A DNA stretch of 64,000 nucleotides from Casuarina equisetifolia (lineage: Eukaryota; Streptophyta; Magnoliopsida; Fagales; Casuarinaceae), in assembly GCA_028551475.1 (NCBI GenBank), contig CM052356.1, positions 72,001-136,000 of the forward strand, in the 5' to 3' direction. A program made the translations under genes and the position numbers. Below, piece after piece: positions 33,150-45,423 of the stretch; positions within the stretch are counted from its first letter, which is position 1; each line of letters starts with the position of its first letter. The notes below the pieces were generated by a model, which saw nothing but the letters and a program-made list of their open reading frames with translations, searched no databases and had not been told where the DNA came from.

Positions 33150-33897
33150 GCTTAGGATATTGGCATATATAAAGGACATAATATCCATGAAAATATGGAA
33201 ATTTTGTCAAAAACACAATACATTGATGTTGAAAATTTTGTTCAAATCTTTTAATTAAAATATTGACCCTAAACCTTGGTTGAGCCAATGTAGAAAGACA
33301 ACAATAACTTTAGATTCTTAATAGAACTTAATGCCTTAGACAATTTCAAACAAGTTGATGTGATTATGATTATTTTGGAACCTTAGACAAAGAAGTTTAA
33401 TATCCTTTTTCAAATTGTTACCACTGCCACATGATAACGAAGTTCTCTCTTGATAAGATCCATCCACCGATAAGGTCATGATTTAAAAGAGCTTCTTAAT
33501 AGAAGAATAAAAATAAGATAAAGATTCTAGAAAATATAATTAAGATAAGTATCCTAGAAGATTTAAGCTAAGATAAAAAAAAAATTTAGAAGAATAAAAA
33601 AATAGGATAAGAATTTCATAAGAGAAAATAGGTAAAACAATGTTTTCATAGAAAGTAATGTAAGTTGGGATGAAACTACTTAAGTAAAAAGAAAATTCTA
33701 ATACCTTTATTAATTAGAATTGGAGTAGCACCCTTCCCTGAGAAGGCATATATGGTGCAGTTAACTTCAACTTTCAGTTGGTTTCTTACATTGGATAATA
33801 TTTCTGGTAGTACTTCTTAGACCTAATTTTCTTAATGTAAAGTCAATTTCTACCAGATCCTTTTCTGAAATATTGAGATCATTACACCCTTGTCAGG
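33150..33897 (-). mobile_element. Copia fragment related to Copia-1 gag-leader region
   Basis: Resembles 25000-25735 along its length and stops at the same point. It includes a short part of gag and the adjoining non-coding leader. No RT, integrase or paired LTR is present nearby. Confidence 0.68.
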
Positions 33898-35274
33898 TAC
33901 GCAACCACAAGTTCCAAGGCCCGATTCCAAACTTGACAAACACATACATTTATTGTGTGGTATCTCATTCAATAACGTGGTGATGCCTAATTGGCCAACT
34001 CACCATCCATTTCATAAATGCCCCCGCTTACTTTGCAACTAAAATGTGGTATCTCATTCAATAACGTGGTTTCCAAAATAAAGTGGTTGGTTGGCATGCA
34101 GTCAAGCCTGTCAGGGGGGAAGATAAGAACCAAAATAGAAAAAAGAAAGAAAGAAAAAAGAAGAAGAAGGAGAAGAAGGAGAAGATAATGTATGGCGAGC
34201 ATTTTGAAAGGAGGTTTTTAGGCTTTGATTTCGGTAAATAAATACAAGATATTCTATTTTGATAAATATATTCCCTTTTTTTTTTAGGTATAGAATCAAC
34301 TTTTTATGTGTAGATACTAAAAATAAAAAGACACGGGAATGACCGTACAATCATCTCTAAGCCATTGAAATGATAAAATGAGGATTTGCATCTTGTTGGA
34401 TTACTTTATCTTCTAGTGCAATGACTATACAACTTTTTAATAAAATATGCGTAACAAGTTAGCTTTTATATTGAAAAATTGGACTTTTATTTCATGAAAA
34501 TAATATGACAAGAAAGATGAATGAAAATTTCTAAGAAACTGTGTTGCATATTCTTGCTAAAAAAAATATGTTGGATTTCATAGTTGATTTCGGGACCAAA
34601 TTGAATTCTGTCATTGTTTTTCTTCTTCTTTATAGCCGATATTCATTTCAACACCATTCTCTTTATCTCTTTAAGTTCTGTGTGTTAGGAACACTAAAGA
34701 ACAGATTGTATTCAGTCTTTGAGGTTTTAAATATTCCAAACGTTATAAAACCTTTTTATTTTATCTCTAAATCTATTACTAACAAAGTTACTTCAAAGTA
34801 TCAATACATTATTTTTTTTGGCTATTTCATATCAGCTAATAATCATGGATTCAAGATTATTTGAGTATAATAATATGTTTGTTCCGTTCTTTTCTACTAT
34901 AGTCAATTGCCATGCTTGGTATTATTTGAATCTTCATTGGCAACCACAGGTCATAACCATTTCCACTGTCTTGTTTCTTGTTCTAATCCAGTTCTCGAGC
35001 AACATCTGATAATGCAGAATTGTGGTTTTCAGTAATTGCTTAAAACATCTAAAATCTCAAAGGCACGAGTTTTACAATTACCATGAACCAAACCAAACCA
35101 GGTACAAAGCTGTCTTTTATTCAAGCACGTAATACATGACATTCATAATTTAGCAGTGAAAAACCCATTCCAAATTCATTGGAATGAATAACAAGAAATT
35201 TTGAGAAGACGAACCTCATTTGTACCATAACAGATTACATGTTAGACATGAAGTAAAGGCTTAGCTTTCAAAGT
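33898..35274. other. Intergenic DNA
   Basis: No gene is seen. It contains a purine-rich tract at about 34138-34187 and a direct repeat listed separately. The 3' UTR of the BAHD-like gene should occupy the right end. Confidence 0.45.
33956..34070. repeat. Direct repeat of 26 bp, 89 bp apart
   Basis: An identical 26-bp segment ('tgtggtatctcattcaataa' plus six more bases) occurs at 33956-33981 and 34045-34070. The longer spacing sequence is unrelated. It could be a target or slippage duplication. Confidence 0.85.
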
Positions 35275-36477
35275 CTAGAGTTCCGTCTCCTTTGGAATTG
35301 TGACAAAGATCTTCATTCCCTTGATGTCCTCATCAGGAGATGCAATCGCCATGACAAGTTCATCAGAAACTGAAGCAATCCAATGCGAAACATGCACTGG
35401 CTTATTCCCTTCGCGAAAGGATACCTCTTTGGCCCTCAGATAATCCCAATCTTCCCAACTAACTTCTGTATGGAGGATCGGCTGCGGCTTGCCAGGTCCT
35501 TGTTTTGAGCACTTGTCTACGGTAATGGTCTCAGTGTTTGCCTTCACAAATAAAATGAACTCTGGATGCAAATCGCTACTAAGCCTGCTTTCTGTCTCTT
35601 CAACGCAATGCAGTGCAAGTGACTTACACATTTCACTGTCCAATTTTTTATTTGGAACAGAGACCTTGAAATGCGTAGTTTGGCCACAACGTGTTCTTGG
35701 ACTAGAGCTAACCATACTGGCGGGGGGAAAACCATTGCTCTTCATATTAGGGAGAAAAAATAGGGGTTTCTGTGGCCCATTATTACTGGACACTATATTT
35801 CTGTGAGCGATTGCCCAACTACCAAGGAAGTTGTCCTTCACCAAAAGGTCTGCGAGAAGAAGGCTACAGCTAATCCCGATCGAGTATCCTCCGCACTGAA
35901 AGTTTGTCACCTGTAGCAAGTGGAAAAGTAGAAATATTTTAGGAAGGTGCACTCCATCATAACAGCCAAAGTCGATTAGATTGTTTGATGTCCGAGCTTT
36001 ACTCACCTGAACGTAGAATAGGGGAGAGAACTGGGGACTTTTTTCGTCAATACCCTCCCACGCAACGAGCTGAGCTTCTGCCTCTTTCTTTTCCTTCATC
36101 TCAAGAAAGCTGGACAAAGTCGTCGCGATGTGCACCTGGATGAGCCTAACGCCGCAATCGTTGGATACAATCTCCAAATCCCCATCACCGTCCTCCGCAC
36201 GCCAGAGCCTTCCAGCAAGTAGTGGCTGATGCTCGGACAATGCTCGTGCCAGTGACTCCACAGCCCAACCGGCCCAAACCCACCCTAAGTCCTCCTCCGA
36301 CGAACACTGGTAGTAAAGAACCACATGAAGGCAACTTCGGAATATTCCTGAGGCGCTGGGATCCTTGGTCGAGACTTCACGTGCTCTTCGTGGATCAGTT
36401 ACCTTGTATGGCGTCACTGTCAGAATGGATCCAACATGGGAGGTGGGGAGAATAGGGGTACCACAGGGCTTTGCCAT
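35275..36477 (-). CDS. BAHD acyltransferase-like protein lacking the catalytic motifs
   Basis: Two exons, 36477-36007 and 35910-35275, give 368 aa. The 96-bp intron has GT-AG ends, is a multiple of three and contains no stop, so retaining it would add 32 residues. The N-terminal half fits BAHD proteins (…LARALSEHQPLLAGRL, then YSIGISCSLLLADLL at ~166-180). The place of the catalytic HxxxD histidine is Leu-174 (D178 is kept), and no DFGWG motif is found in the C-terminal half, which is shorter than usual. It may be a CER2-like, non-enzymatic member, or a decayed enzyme. BAHD enzymes acylate alcohols and amines with acyl-CoA (family knowledge); no substrate is proposed. The start is the second in-frame ATG, fitting a TATA box 40 nt upstream. 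Confidence 0.8.
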   Translation of the reverse strand: MAKPCGTPILPTSHVGSILTVTPYKVTDPRRAREVSTKDPSASGIFRSCLHVVLYYQCSSEEDLGWVWAGWAVESLARALSEHQPLLAGRLWRAEDGDGDLEIVSNDCGVRLIQVHIATTLSSFLEMKEKKEAEAQLVAWEGIDEKSPQFSPLFYVQVSKARTSNNLIDFGCYDGVHLPKIFLLFHLLQVTNFQCGGYSIGISCSLLLADLLVKDNFLGSWAIAHRNIVSSNNGPQKPLFFLPNMKSNGFPPASMVSSSPRTRCGQTTHFKVSVPNKKLDSEMCKSLALHCVEETESRLSSDLHPEFILFVKANTETITVDKCSKQGPGKPQPILHTEVSWEDWDYLRAKEVSFREGNKPVHVSHWIASVSDELVMAIASPDEDIKGMKIFVTIPKETEL

Positions 36478-36516
36478 CGTGCGGAATGAGTGAAGTACTT
36501 TCACAATTGGGAATGT

Positions 36517-36525
36517 AATTTATAG
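36517..36525 (-). promoter_or_regulatory. Possible TATA box of the BAHD-like gene
   Basis: The minus strand reads CTATAAATT about 40 nt upstream of the chosen ATG at 36477, which would give a very short leader. Confidence 0.45.
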
Positions 36526-37902
36526 AGCAAGCAGATCAAATAGGTACAGTGACTACAAATCTTTGCAGCTTCAGTGATAAGGGAGCACTTAGTCTTTTTT
36601 TATTCTTTGAAGTAATTAGAGGAACAAGAGAAGTAGATGAGACTATTACACCAAGGGTCCCCCATTTTAAAGACAGTTTCCTTACGAAAGCTAAAAGAGG
36701 ACAACAGCGACGGACCCGAAGTTTGTTTTATACTCCTGCTTACCGAAGTTGGAAAACAGAGAGAGGAACAAGTGCGCTATTTTGAGCAAAGTATTGTCAA
36801 AATTAGTTTGCTAATGCACCTAACTTACTTAAAAAGAGCTGTAAAACACAAGGCTGGTGTGTAACCGGTAGCAGTTTGGTCATCAGATTAGGTCTATTTT
36901 ATATGTGTCTTCATTCTTGTTTTTTTTTTAATCCCCATAATTGGCTTCATTCGTTATATGGTACTTGTAAGAGAAGAAATTCACTTTTATATATTAGAGA
37001 GAAAAACATTCTAATCTTTTAACAATGTGAAACACATCCTAGATTTTAACACAGCTTATAGGTCCCTCAACAGCCAACAACTTACAAGGTCTAAAATTTT
37101 GTATGTGTGTACACACGGTGTTGGTTCAAGGGTGAGGGATCCTATTTTTCAATGGTTAGACGAGGGAAGAGCACGGATTTACTTCTCCAAGCAAGATTTG
37201 CTTATCAAATCTCACCTAGGTTCTCCTCCACACTTAGCATGTAGCAACACCGTGTATGCTTAGATGAGATCGGCAGTAGTTGTGACCAATTGGGTCATAG
37301 TTATGCCTTTGAAAATGAATAATTAAACGTAAGAAAATTTCAAGTAAATGAATTGCGCTTTTATTAAAAATATATTTTTTCTTTAAAATTGATTATAAAA
37401 GAGACGAGCATGTTTTTCACTTTAAAGAAGATTCTACAATAGGTTGTAAATAATAGACTTTTTTTTTATCTATATTATGTTGGAAGCCGTACAGATTAAC
37501 TTATGGTTTAGGTGTTAGGCTTATTCACCTAAGTAGAAGTTTTGGTCTCAAATTTAAAAACAAAAAAAAATGCATTAATGGAGGAAGTAACGAGAAAGCT
37601 TCCTCAAAATGCATCACGTCTGACCGGCCTAGTGAACTAGAACTCTACTTCATGGGTCACCTGTCTACATCTCAATCTAGTGGGTGTAACTTTAATAGTT
37701 TTGATCTAAAGTATTGGCTTCAAAATTGGATGTATGAAAGTATTATTGACGTAATAAAAACTTCTTAAAACAGTAAAGAAATAAAATAAAATAAAATAAA
37801 AGAGCGTAATTTCTTGGCTTCTCTTACCTTTTGTTTTTATAATATCTTTTTTTTTTTTTATGTAAGTTGTACTTTCACTGGAGGCCTGTCCATCGCATAC
37901 CC

Positions 37903-37905
<3 letters not shown>

Positions 37906-37952
<47 letters not shown>

Positions 37953-37968
37953 CATTATTATTATTATT
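37906..37968. repeat. (TA)n and (ATT)n microsatellite
   Basis: About 22 AT units followed by ATT/ATC-type repeats. Confidence 0.95.
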
Positions 37969-38027
37969 ATGAAGGCGTTGTGTCCCAAAAAAAATATATA
38001 TTATTATTATGAAGGGGTTGTGTCCCA
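37961..38027. repeat. Tandem duplication of ~27 bp
   Basis: The block 'gaagg.gttgtgtccca' preceded by TTA repeats occurs at 37961-37987 and 38001-38027, differing at one base. Confidence 0.8.
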
Positions 38028-40085
38028 TCCATTGGTTTCAGAAAAGAAAAAAAAGGCAGGTTTGCACATGCTATGTTACTCCATTATAGAGTTTCATATT
38101 TATTAGGAAGGGAATATGGTTTGCGTGAGAGTTTTTGTTTCTAGTGCCAAAGAGACGTGATCGTTGGATATGTTGTTCTGGAAACCTACAAGTACAGCGA
38201 CACGAACTGGGTTAATGGCACGGAAATCATAAGAGGACCTTTAGCCTTTGCTGGAGTCCCAACCACCAGCTGACTAGTTTGTCCTAAATTTATAACGTAC
38301 ACACCCCGAATTGAGGTTGTAAAGTCGTCAAGTGATTGCGGACCGTGAACAATAATGTTGCGGCACAAGTAGGAAACGGGATTTTAGCGTAAAGGGTATC
38401 TTAACTCGCTTTCAAAATGGTCAAAGGATGTATGTCTTGCTATAATGATTTTCTTTTTTTTAAAAAAAAAGAACTTACATTACAGCTTTATAACTGGCAC
38501 AATACAAAGCAAAAGTGCAGATGCAAGAAAGGACATAATAACGTAAATATTCTATGAATTTGAAATGATGTTACGGAATGGAAGTGTTACGTAAATGTAC
38601 AAGTGGAATAGTTTTTGGATGAGCATGGTTAGCCCCAAGGAACCCATGAATGATTTATCTGACGGCTACAGGGAGAATTAATTATGGTCAGAAAACATAT
38701 GTATGGTGAAAGACAATAGGGAAAAGGTTGGCTACCCTCCTTTATTGGACCTCGTAAACTGAACACTATTAGCTAAAGATGCTAAGGAAGTTACGGCCAA
38801 TCACTAGGATTTCATTTTCTTGTCTCATTTCTGAATCTATAAGATCTTTTAGGACGCACCAACCCTGAGTCTCATATACACCTCTTTCCAAAAGAGAAAT
38901 AAAGGAGCGTTTTTGATGTTTAAAGCATTACCAAGCACATGAAGAATTATTAAAACCAAAGATTAGTTATAAGTCCACATCCATCTTAATTGCAGAAGAT
39001 GATACTTCGATCGACAAGCAATAATGGAAGGAAAGGAAAATGGAGCCACATCCTCCCAATCGGAAACGATCGAACAGTTATTGTTTGCAACCCAAGTTTT
39101 GAATTCGGCGACAAAATGGTTGTGGCGACAGTCTCTAATGCCCATAGTAAAGGGACTTGGAGGAAGGATTGAGGCTTCTCCCTCGATGAGTTTGATGGAC
39201 ACCACAGCCCTATTGCCGATCATAAGTTGAGTTCAATGAATGCTAAAAGCTAGTTGATTCAAATCCAAGACCTACCCAAGACTATGGGCTGCATGATGGA
39301 AAAATAAGCCTAATATACTACTTTTTTTTATTTTTTACCAAGACAAAAATACTTGTAAACATAGCTAAGAAATGAGGGAACCAATACCTTGGCCCTAACC
39401 AAGAGGATCAAGTGGAAGAATTGGTAGAATACTTCTGTATTGCATTGGGGTTAATTTAGTGTACATCATGTGTTTATATACCTGTAAAAGAGACTATAAA
39501 GACAAGAATTTTTAAAATGAGTTTAATATTGTTTTCCTAATCAAATATTCCCACCCATATAAGACGCATTGTTACATTATTATTTTGTTTCCTTTGAATA
39601 TCCAGACATCTTATTATTTGTTTCCAAATTCAGACGTCTAACCCGAAAATAGAAAAGGGTTAAACCTTTTTCGATTAGCAGCCACGGATTAGACGCTTAG
39701 CCTGGTCATTGCGTAGCTTCTCTAGTGTATTATTCTCTTATTGTAAGAAAAGTACAAAGCTTTCCATATTGCGAATGATACAAATAAGAAGAGTCGAAGG
39801 CGAGGACGGTCTAAACGAGGCCTGGCTATCCACCATCGCCGCTAGGCCCGACGGGCTGACTCCGTAGCCATTAACTTTAAAAGTCTGTCCCGGGAAAAAA
39901 AAATTAAAAATTAAAAAATTAAAAAAATTAAAAATTTTAAAATTTTAAAAATCTGATCGAATTGGAGCTCTACTGTCGTGACTTCAGCTGCACCACTTGT
40001 TTCTTGCTTAATGAACATTTTCTTTCTTTCGTTCTCTCCCACTCTCTAGCTATCGCAAACTTTGCGTAAACATCCCTGAACATCA

Positions 40086-42899
40086 ATGGCGATAATCTCT
40101 TCCTATCCTCCATACCTTAGCACTCGTAGCTTATCACCTTTTTCACGCCAGTTTCGAGAGAGACCACCTTCACAAACCCAATATTCGTTTCAATCAAGAA
40201 GCAGAACTAAACCCTTCAGTGTATCAACCATCAAAGCTGAAGCCGCTTCTCGAAAGGAGGATATAGTCATAGTTGGCGCGGGGATTGCCGGGCTTTCAAC
40301 TGCACTGGCTCTTCACAGGTCGGAAATTAGTGTCGTCAATTGTTTGTCGAATGCTTTTAGAGTCCGCTTTCTCTTGTTCACGAGCTGCCCGAAATTTTCC
40401 CCATGATCTAATTACAGGCTTTGGCAATCCGTCCTAATTGATATGACATGTTTCGAGCGGATAAGAAGTGATCATTTTATTTTGAAATAAATGGGGAAAT
40501 GATAACCAGGAAATCACTGCATGCTTTGGTGCAAATTTCTGTTATATCCCAGCAAAATTAACCTGAACACTTCCTTTTTCTCTCTCCGGAGCAAGCTGTA
40601 ATTCTGCAAATTCATTCTTTATCCAAAAGGCTCCGGACATCTTTGTTTATTATGAATTATGAGATCGCGATGGGGCAAGCTTCTTCTAAGCATTGAATTG
40701 TCTGGTTTGAAATCCAAGACCAAAAATCTTATCCAAGTAATTCTTATAGAATTGACCTTTTATTACGATGCTTCTGAAAAATAGGCTTGGTCTTCGATCA
40801 TTGGTGCTTGAGCAAGCAGCATCCCTTCGGACTGGTGGAACTTCAATTACCCTTTTCAAGAATGGGTGGCAGGTGCTAGATACAATAGGAGTAGGAAACG
40901 ATCTCAGGAAACAATTTCTTGAAATCCAAGGGTATGTATTCATTTTCCTGTCCAACATCTCTCATCAATGAGCTGATACCTAACATGGGGTTCATGAGTT
41001 GTGTTCAATATGTTAAATAGACTATCGCTTTTTGGTAATGAACCATCACGTAAGTATCCTCATTAAGTCCACAGGTACTCTCTCATTCATGCTGAATTAC
41101 TTGTAGGTATAAGCAGTCTAGTTTTACCTAGTACAGAATGCGGTTGTGCGTTGCTTACAAGGTGGTTTTTGTTGTGGAAGATGGCATGTGCTCTTACTTA
41201 TAATTTGGCATTTGGTTTCGGGCAAGAGATCAAACTTGAGTAGATGTTGGTGTTATATCCTGAAATCACTCTAGAATTGTAGCTATTCTGCAGAACATAA
41301 AATATTAGGGGATGCACCATAAAATGCCATGCAAGCACCAATGACATTCTCCTCACCTTGTTCATGGTATCAGCCGTGCAGGATGGTTGTAAAGGCGGAA
41401 GATGGAAGGGAGCTGCGCTCCTTCAGATTCAAAGATGAAGACGAAAGGTATCAATTATCTCTCCTGATAGCACCATTTTCTTCCCTATCTAGTTAGGAAT
41501 TTCCTTTTTTCCCATGAAATAGTAACAGTAATTAGATAATGGGACAGCCAAGAGGTCCGCGCTGTGGAAAGAAGGATACTTTTGGAGACTCTTGCCAATC
41601 GGTTGCCGCCAGAAACACTACTTTTTTCTTCCAAGCTGGCCAATATCGAGCGGCGCGAAAATGGCGAAATTTTATTGGAGCTTCTGAACGGGGACCGAGT
41701 ACATGCAAAGGTTAATTAATTTATCACAGTTTTTACACTTGAAGTTCTATCTAGAACTTAGGTAATAACAACTGCAGAAGGTGATAACTAGAAATCAGCC
41801 AAATCCATGGATGGCAACATTCTAGAAATTGTAGTACGAAAGCATAAAAACATTCTTGAAGTTCAATAACGTGTTGGAAGCACTAGAATTTTGTTGTGCA
41901 ACCAGCTTTATGATCCCAGGCTCTTTCTGGCAAGACGAGTTCTCTCTTTAATATTTGTTTCCATAGTACTTACAAAAGTGACTTCCAAACCTTTCGACAG
42001 ATCGTGATTGGTTGCGATGGGATCCGCTCTCCAATTGCAAAGTGGATGGGGTTCTCGGAGCCGAGGTACGTTGGTCATTGTGCTTTCCGAGGGCTTGGAA
42101 ATTATCCTGAAGGGCAGCCGCTGGAACCAAGAGTGAACTACATATATGGTAGAGGGTTGCGTGCTGGTTATGTTCCTGTTTCTTCTACAACAGTATACTG
42201 GTTCATCTGCTTCAACCGGCCATCGCCAGGTCCATTTTCATCTTGATATGCACGCGTTAGGCCATTAAGATCGAGAACTTGATCGAAAGAACGTGCACTC
42301 TCCATACTTTGACCTGAAATGAAATTGCTAGAGCGCACATTCGGGTTTCTCTTTTATGTTGTTCTGATGAAGTGGGGGCATATCTTAATGCAGGTCCAAA
42401 AGTTACTGATCCATTAGAGCTGAAGAAGCAAGTGAAAGAGCTAGTAAGGAACTGGCCCTCGGACATATTGAGCATCATAGATCGTACTCCTGATGACACA
42501 ATCATTAGATCACCACTGGTCGACCGTTGGCTGTGGCCAGCCGTCAGCCCCCCTGCTTCAGATGGCAGAGTTGTTCTTGCCGGGGATGCATGGCATCCAA
42601 TGACTCCCAATCTTGGGCAGGGTGGTTGCTGTGCATTAGAGGATGCAGTAGTTCTCGCAAGAAAGCTAGCCAATGCAATCAATTCTGAACCAGAGTCCAT
42701 AGAAAGTGCACTTAGATCCTATGAGGCCGAAAGATGGTCCCGCATCTTTCCATTAACCATACGAGCAAATCTTGTGGGGTCGGTTTTGCAGTGGGAAAAC
42801 CCGGTTGTGTGTTCTCTAAGAAACAATGTTATCATCCCTAAGCTGGTTCGACTTGGACCATTGTTGGAGCATACGAATTTTCAATGTGAGCCCTTGTAG
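40086..42899 (+). CDS. CTF2A: Plastid-targeted FAD-dependent monooxygenase, CTF2-like
   Basis: Six exons, 40086-40318, 40785-40931, 41382-41447, 41548-41710, 42001-42229 and 42394-42899, give 447 aa; all introns are GT-AG. A Ser/Arg-rich N-terminus of about 50 residues looks like a chloroplast transit peptide. The FAD fold follows: GAGIAG (64-69), the DG motif CDGIRS (208-213) and the second FAD-phosphate GD motif AGDAWHP (342-348). The order and the conserved NLGQGG match plant CTF2A/CTF2B-type proteins, relatives of zeaxanthin epoxidase. The family is a flavin monooxygenase; the substrate is not known to me. The start is the first ATG of an open first exon, and the C-terminus ends …CEPL. 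The A versus B assignment is not resolved, so the symbol is provisional. Confidence 0.92.
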
Positions 42900-45130
42900 A
42901 AGGAAGGATACTTCATTATATGTCAGGGCAGTAATACATGATTTCAGGAAGGAAGGAAGAAAGAAAGAAAAACTAGAGAAAAAATCCCATGCCTTCTTTT
43001 CATTTAAACCTAGAAAATTATTGCTTCAGTGTAATATGTGTAAACTGGTTGCTAAGACACTCCGAACGAATTAGAGACTCCTCTGTGGACATAGAACACG
43101 AAGAAGCTTCTTTATCTTCGTAGTTTGTGAAGCAATAGTCAGCAATTGCCAAATTATGCACTCTTATCTCATCTAAAGAAAACATTAATTTCTGGTAAAG
43201 CTCAAATACCTATGTACTCAAATCTGATTTTAATTTTCAACAATTGTAATGCCTGGGGTCATCTTATGATGAAACAACCTTATATATCAGAATATGCACA
43301 TTTCAATTTGCAAAAATTGCACAAAATTAGTTTTTGACTTCATAGAAAGCCAAGCTATCATAAATATAACCGAAATTTGACAATCAACATCTTAATGTTC
43401 ACATAAAATCCCAAAAATTGCTCTGTTACAAATATGAATGACCTACTTCAGTGTTCTTTTCAGGAATGTTGTCCCCATTTGTTGTAAAAATTGTTTGGTC
43501 GAATCAGTGTTTGTTGGTTCCAAGTCAGAGAGTAAACTAACAATGTACATTCCGAAATTGCTATCAAACATCAAGCCCTCAACTCTGCCAATATGAATGT
43601 TAATTTTCATGAGTATAACAATCTTGCAACCACCAGCTTGAATCACCCAACTAAACTGTCAGCCATTGTTTCAGTTCCTCATTCGGTCATTGCATACTAT
43701 CTGTTTCACATAGAAAGAATTGTGTTATACATGAAAAGAGACACAAGCGGTGGAGAGATTCTGTTCAAAAACTCATTCCCTACATCGTAGGCATTTGTTA
43801 TAAATAAGTTTCCTAAGTAAAATAACTTGTTGCAACTATAACATGGATATATCCGTTTAGTTTATATTATGCTATATAATCTAAAAGAGATTCCCATTTA
43901 GTTTAGTTTTGCCCCTATTTCATATCATTGGATATAACAGCACATTTTCATTCCTCTATATGGTCTTTACCCACAGCCACCACTACCAAATGAAGCAAGA
44001 AATGACACAGCTTATGAAGCAGATCGTACAGCAGAGTCTTGACATGATTGAAGGATTATCAGCATTGCACATAAAGTAAGAACAACTCTCTAGCGATGTG
44101 AATTGTGTTCAGATGGAGGTGGAAGAAGACCACCCTCATGTGACACCGCCTATGCCATCTGTTATCCAAAATCCCATCACCGTCTTCTCCGCCTATAAAC
44201 CCTTATCAATGAACACCAATATGGCAATTCAATCTCACACATCTCATCTTGAGTTTCCTCAACCCGAAAGCAATGAACCTTCAAGGTAGTTCTACATGGC
44301 AGAATAGTGTTTGGTTATCATCAAGTTTTATCCCGCCAAAATTCAGAATTGCTTCTAGCCATTTGGAAAGAGATCACAGCATTGCTTCCCAGGATGAGCA
44401 TCAAAATGGGCCAGCTGGATGGCTCAAATTTTCCCAAGCACAGCTCACCAAGCTCAAACCCAGTGACCTTGAAGATCATGTAGAGACCTCGACTAAACTA
44501 GGCATACCGGCACGAATATATGAGAGCCAGGAAAACTATGTAACAAGCCTCTCAGAAGAGTTTCCCTTGTCAAACGCAATGAACTTCGAACGCTCTAATA
44601 TTCCATAAGTTCAATTCTTTCAGCTTCCCTTTTCATATGCAACTCAGACCAAAGGATAGGGAAAACTTGATCTAAAACATGGTCTGCATATAACAAATTT
44701 TGTTTCTTTCTGTAAGCAATATCCAGACCAATACATCTTGAACACATGATCTCATCATCCACCTCGTTCTGACACAGAGCGGATGCGGGGCGCTTGAGTT
44801 AGAGCCCATTCGCAACCACAACAAGAACAACAGCGGCAATGATTTAAAGAAATTTGATAGGATAAAATTGAGTTATTGGTTCCCCAAGAAAAATTTCCCT
44901 ATGGGAAAGCGTGAACTTCTACGGTTTCTAGTTCCAAATTTCTAGTAAGAGTCGGTGATTATAGGAATCTAACCTGCAACTTTCACAAAAACCGAGGATA
45001 GCCCATTCTTAATTGAAACATTACTAACATAATTCATGAAATACGGAAAAACACCCAGAAAGAATTGCATAAGGGAGCAAAGGGTCAGCAAGGAATCTCA
45101 AGTTTATTCCTTTTGTTTTTTCTTTAATCC
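42900..45130. other. Intergenic DNA after the CTF2-like gene
   Basis: No gene is recognised. Short open frames and a purine-rich tract at 42950-42985 are present. The right end should hold the 3' UTR of the minus-strand membrane protein gene. Confidence 0.45.
44249..44608 (+). other. Unrecognised open reading frame (119 codons)
   Basis: A 119-aa frame with no recognisable domain, rich in Ser, Gln and charged residues. A second frame (44098-44289) overlaps it, and two short open frames lie just upstream in other frames. It could be a degraded retroelement gag or a chance frame. No function is proposed. Confidence 0.2.
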
Positions 45131-45388
45131 TTACCACTTAGCAGGGGTAGAGAAGATCCAGAGAATGATGGCGCAGAGCAGGAGAACGAGAGGGATAGCG
45201 TGGACAGCGGATTCAGCGGATCTGAGACGGGATCGTTCTTTCTTGGCAACATAGGAGAGGGGATCGCATGTAGGCAGCAGTTGGTTGCCATCTGACGAAG
45301 ACTGCAAGGGAGGTGACGGAAAGAACTCCTCGGAGACCCTGGAAGAACTTGAAGCCCTCTGCATCTTCTTTTCTATTGTGTTTTTCAC
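45131..45388 (-). CDS. Small plant single-pass membrane protein (uncharacterised)
   Basis: Intronless 85-aa protein; an alternative start at Met-9 (45364) gives 77 aa. The N-terminus is Ser-rich. A basic stretch DPLSYVAKKERSRLRSAE precedes a C-terminal hydrophobic segment (about residues 66-81, IPLVLLLCAIILWIF), which looks like a tail anchor. The pattern resembles an uncharacterised plant family with the same basic box and terminal membrane helix. No activity is known to me. A GA microsatellite lies in the leader. Confidence 0.7.
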   Translation of the reverse strand: MKNTIEKKMQRASSSSRVSEEFFPSPPLQSSSDGNQLLPTCDPLSYVAKKERSRLRSAESAVHAIPLVLLLCAIILWIFSTPAKW

Positions 45389-45390
45389 GT

Positions 45391-45423
45391 AGAGAGGGAG
45401 AGAGAGAGAGAGAGAGAGAGAGA
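45391..45423. repeat. (GA)n microsatellite
   Basis: About 12 GA units with two irregularities, in the probable 5' leader of the membrane protein gene. Confidence 0.9.

Larger units (their letters stand above)
36526..40085. other. Intergenic DNA between the BAHD-like and CTF2-like genes
   Basis: No gene is supported. It holds a microsatellite cluster (37906-37968), a small tandem duplication (37961-38027), a short inverted pair at 37113-37255 and low-complexity A/T tracts at 39890-39950 just upstream of the CTF2-like gene. Open frames here are short and have no domain. Confidence 0.5.

Noticed and set aside
37113-37255. Possible MITE with 11-bp inverted ends
   Set aside because: The ends pair perfectly over 11 bp but no target duplication is visible and the interior has no known features.
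38960-39230. Overlapping open frames on both strands
   Set aside because: Similar-length frames on both strands with no domain look like chance.
44098-44608. Overlapping open frames as a gene
   Set aside because: No domain or convincing splice structure could be found, and neighbouring frames are broken. Kept only as a low-confidence ORF.
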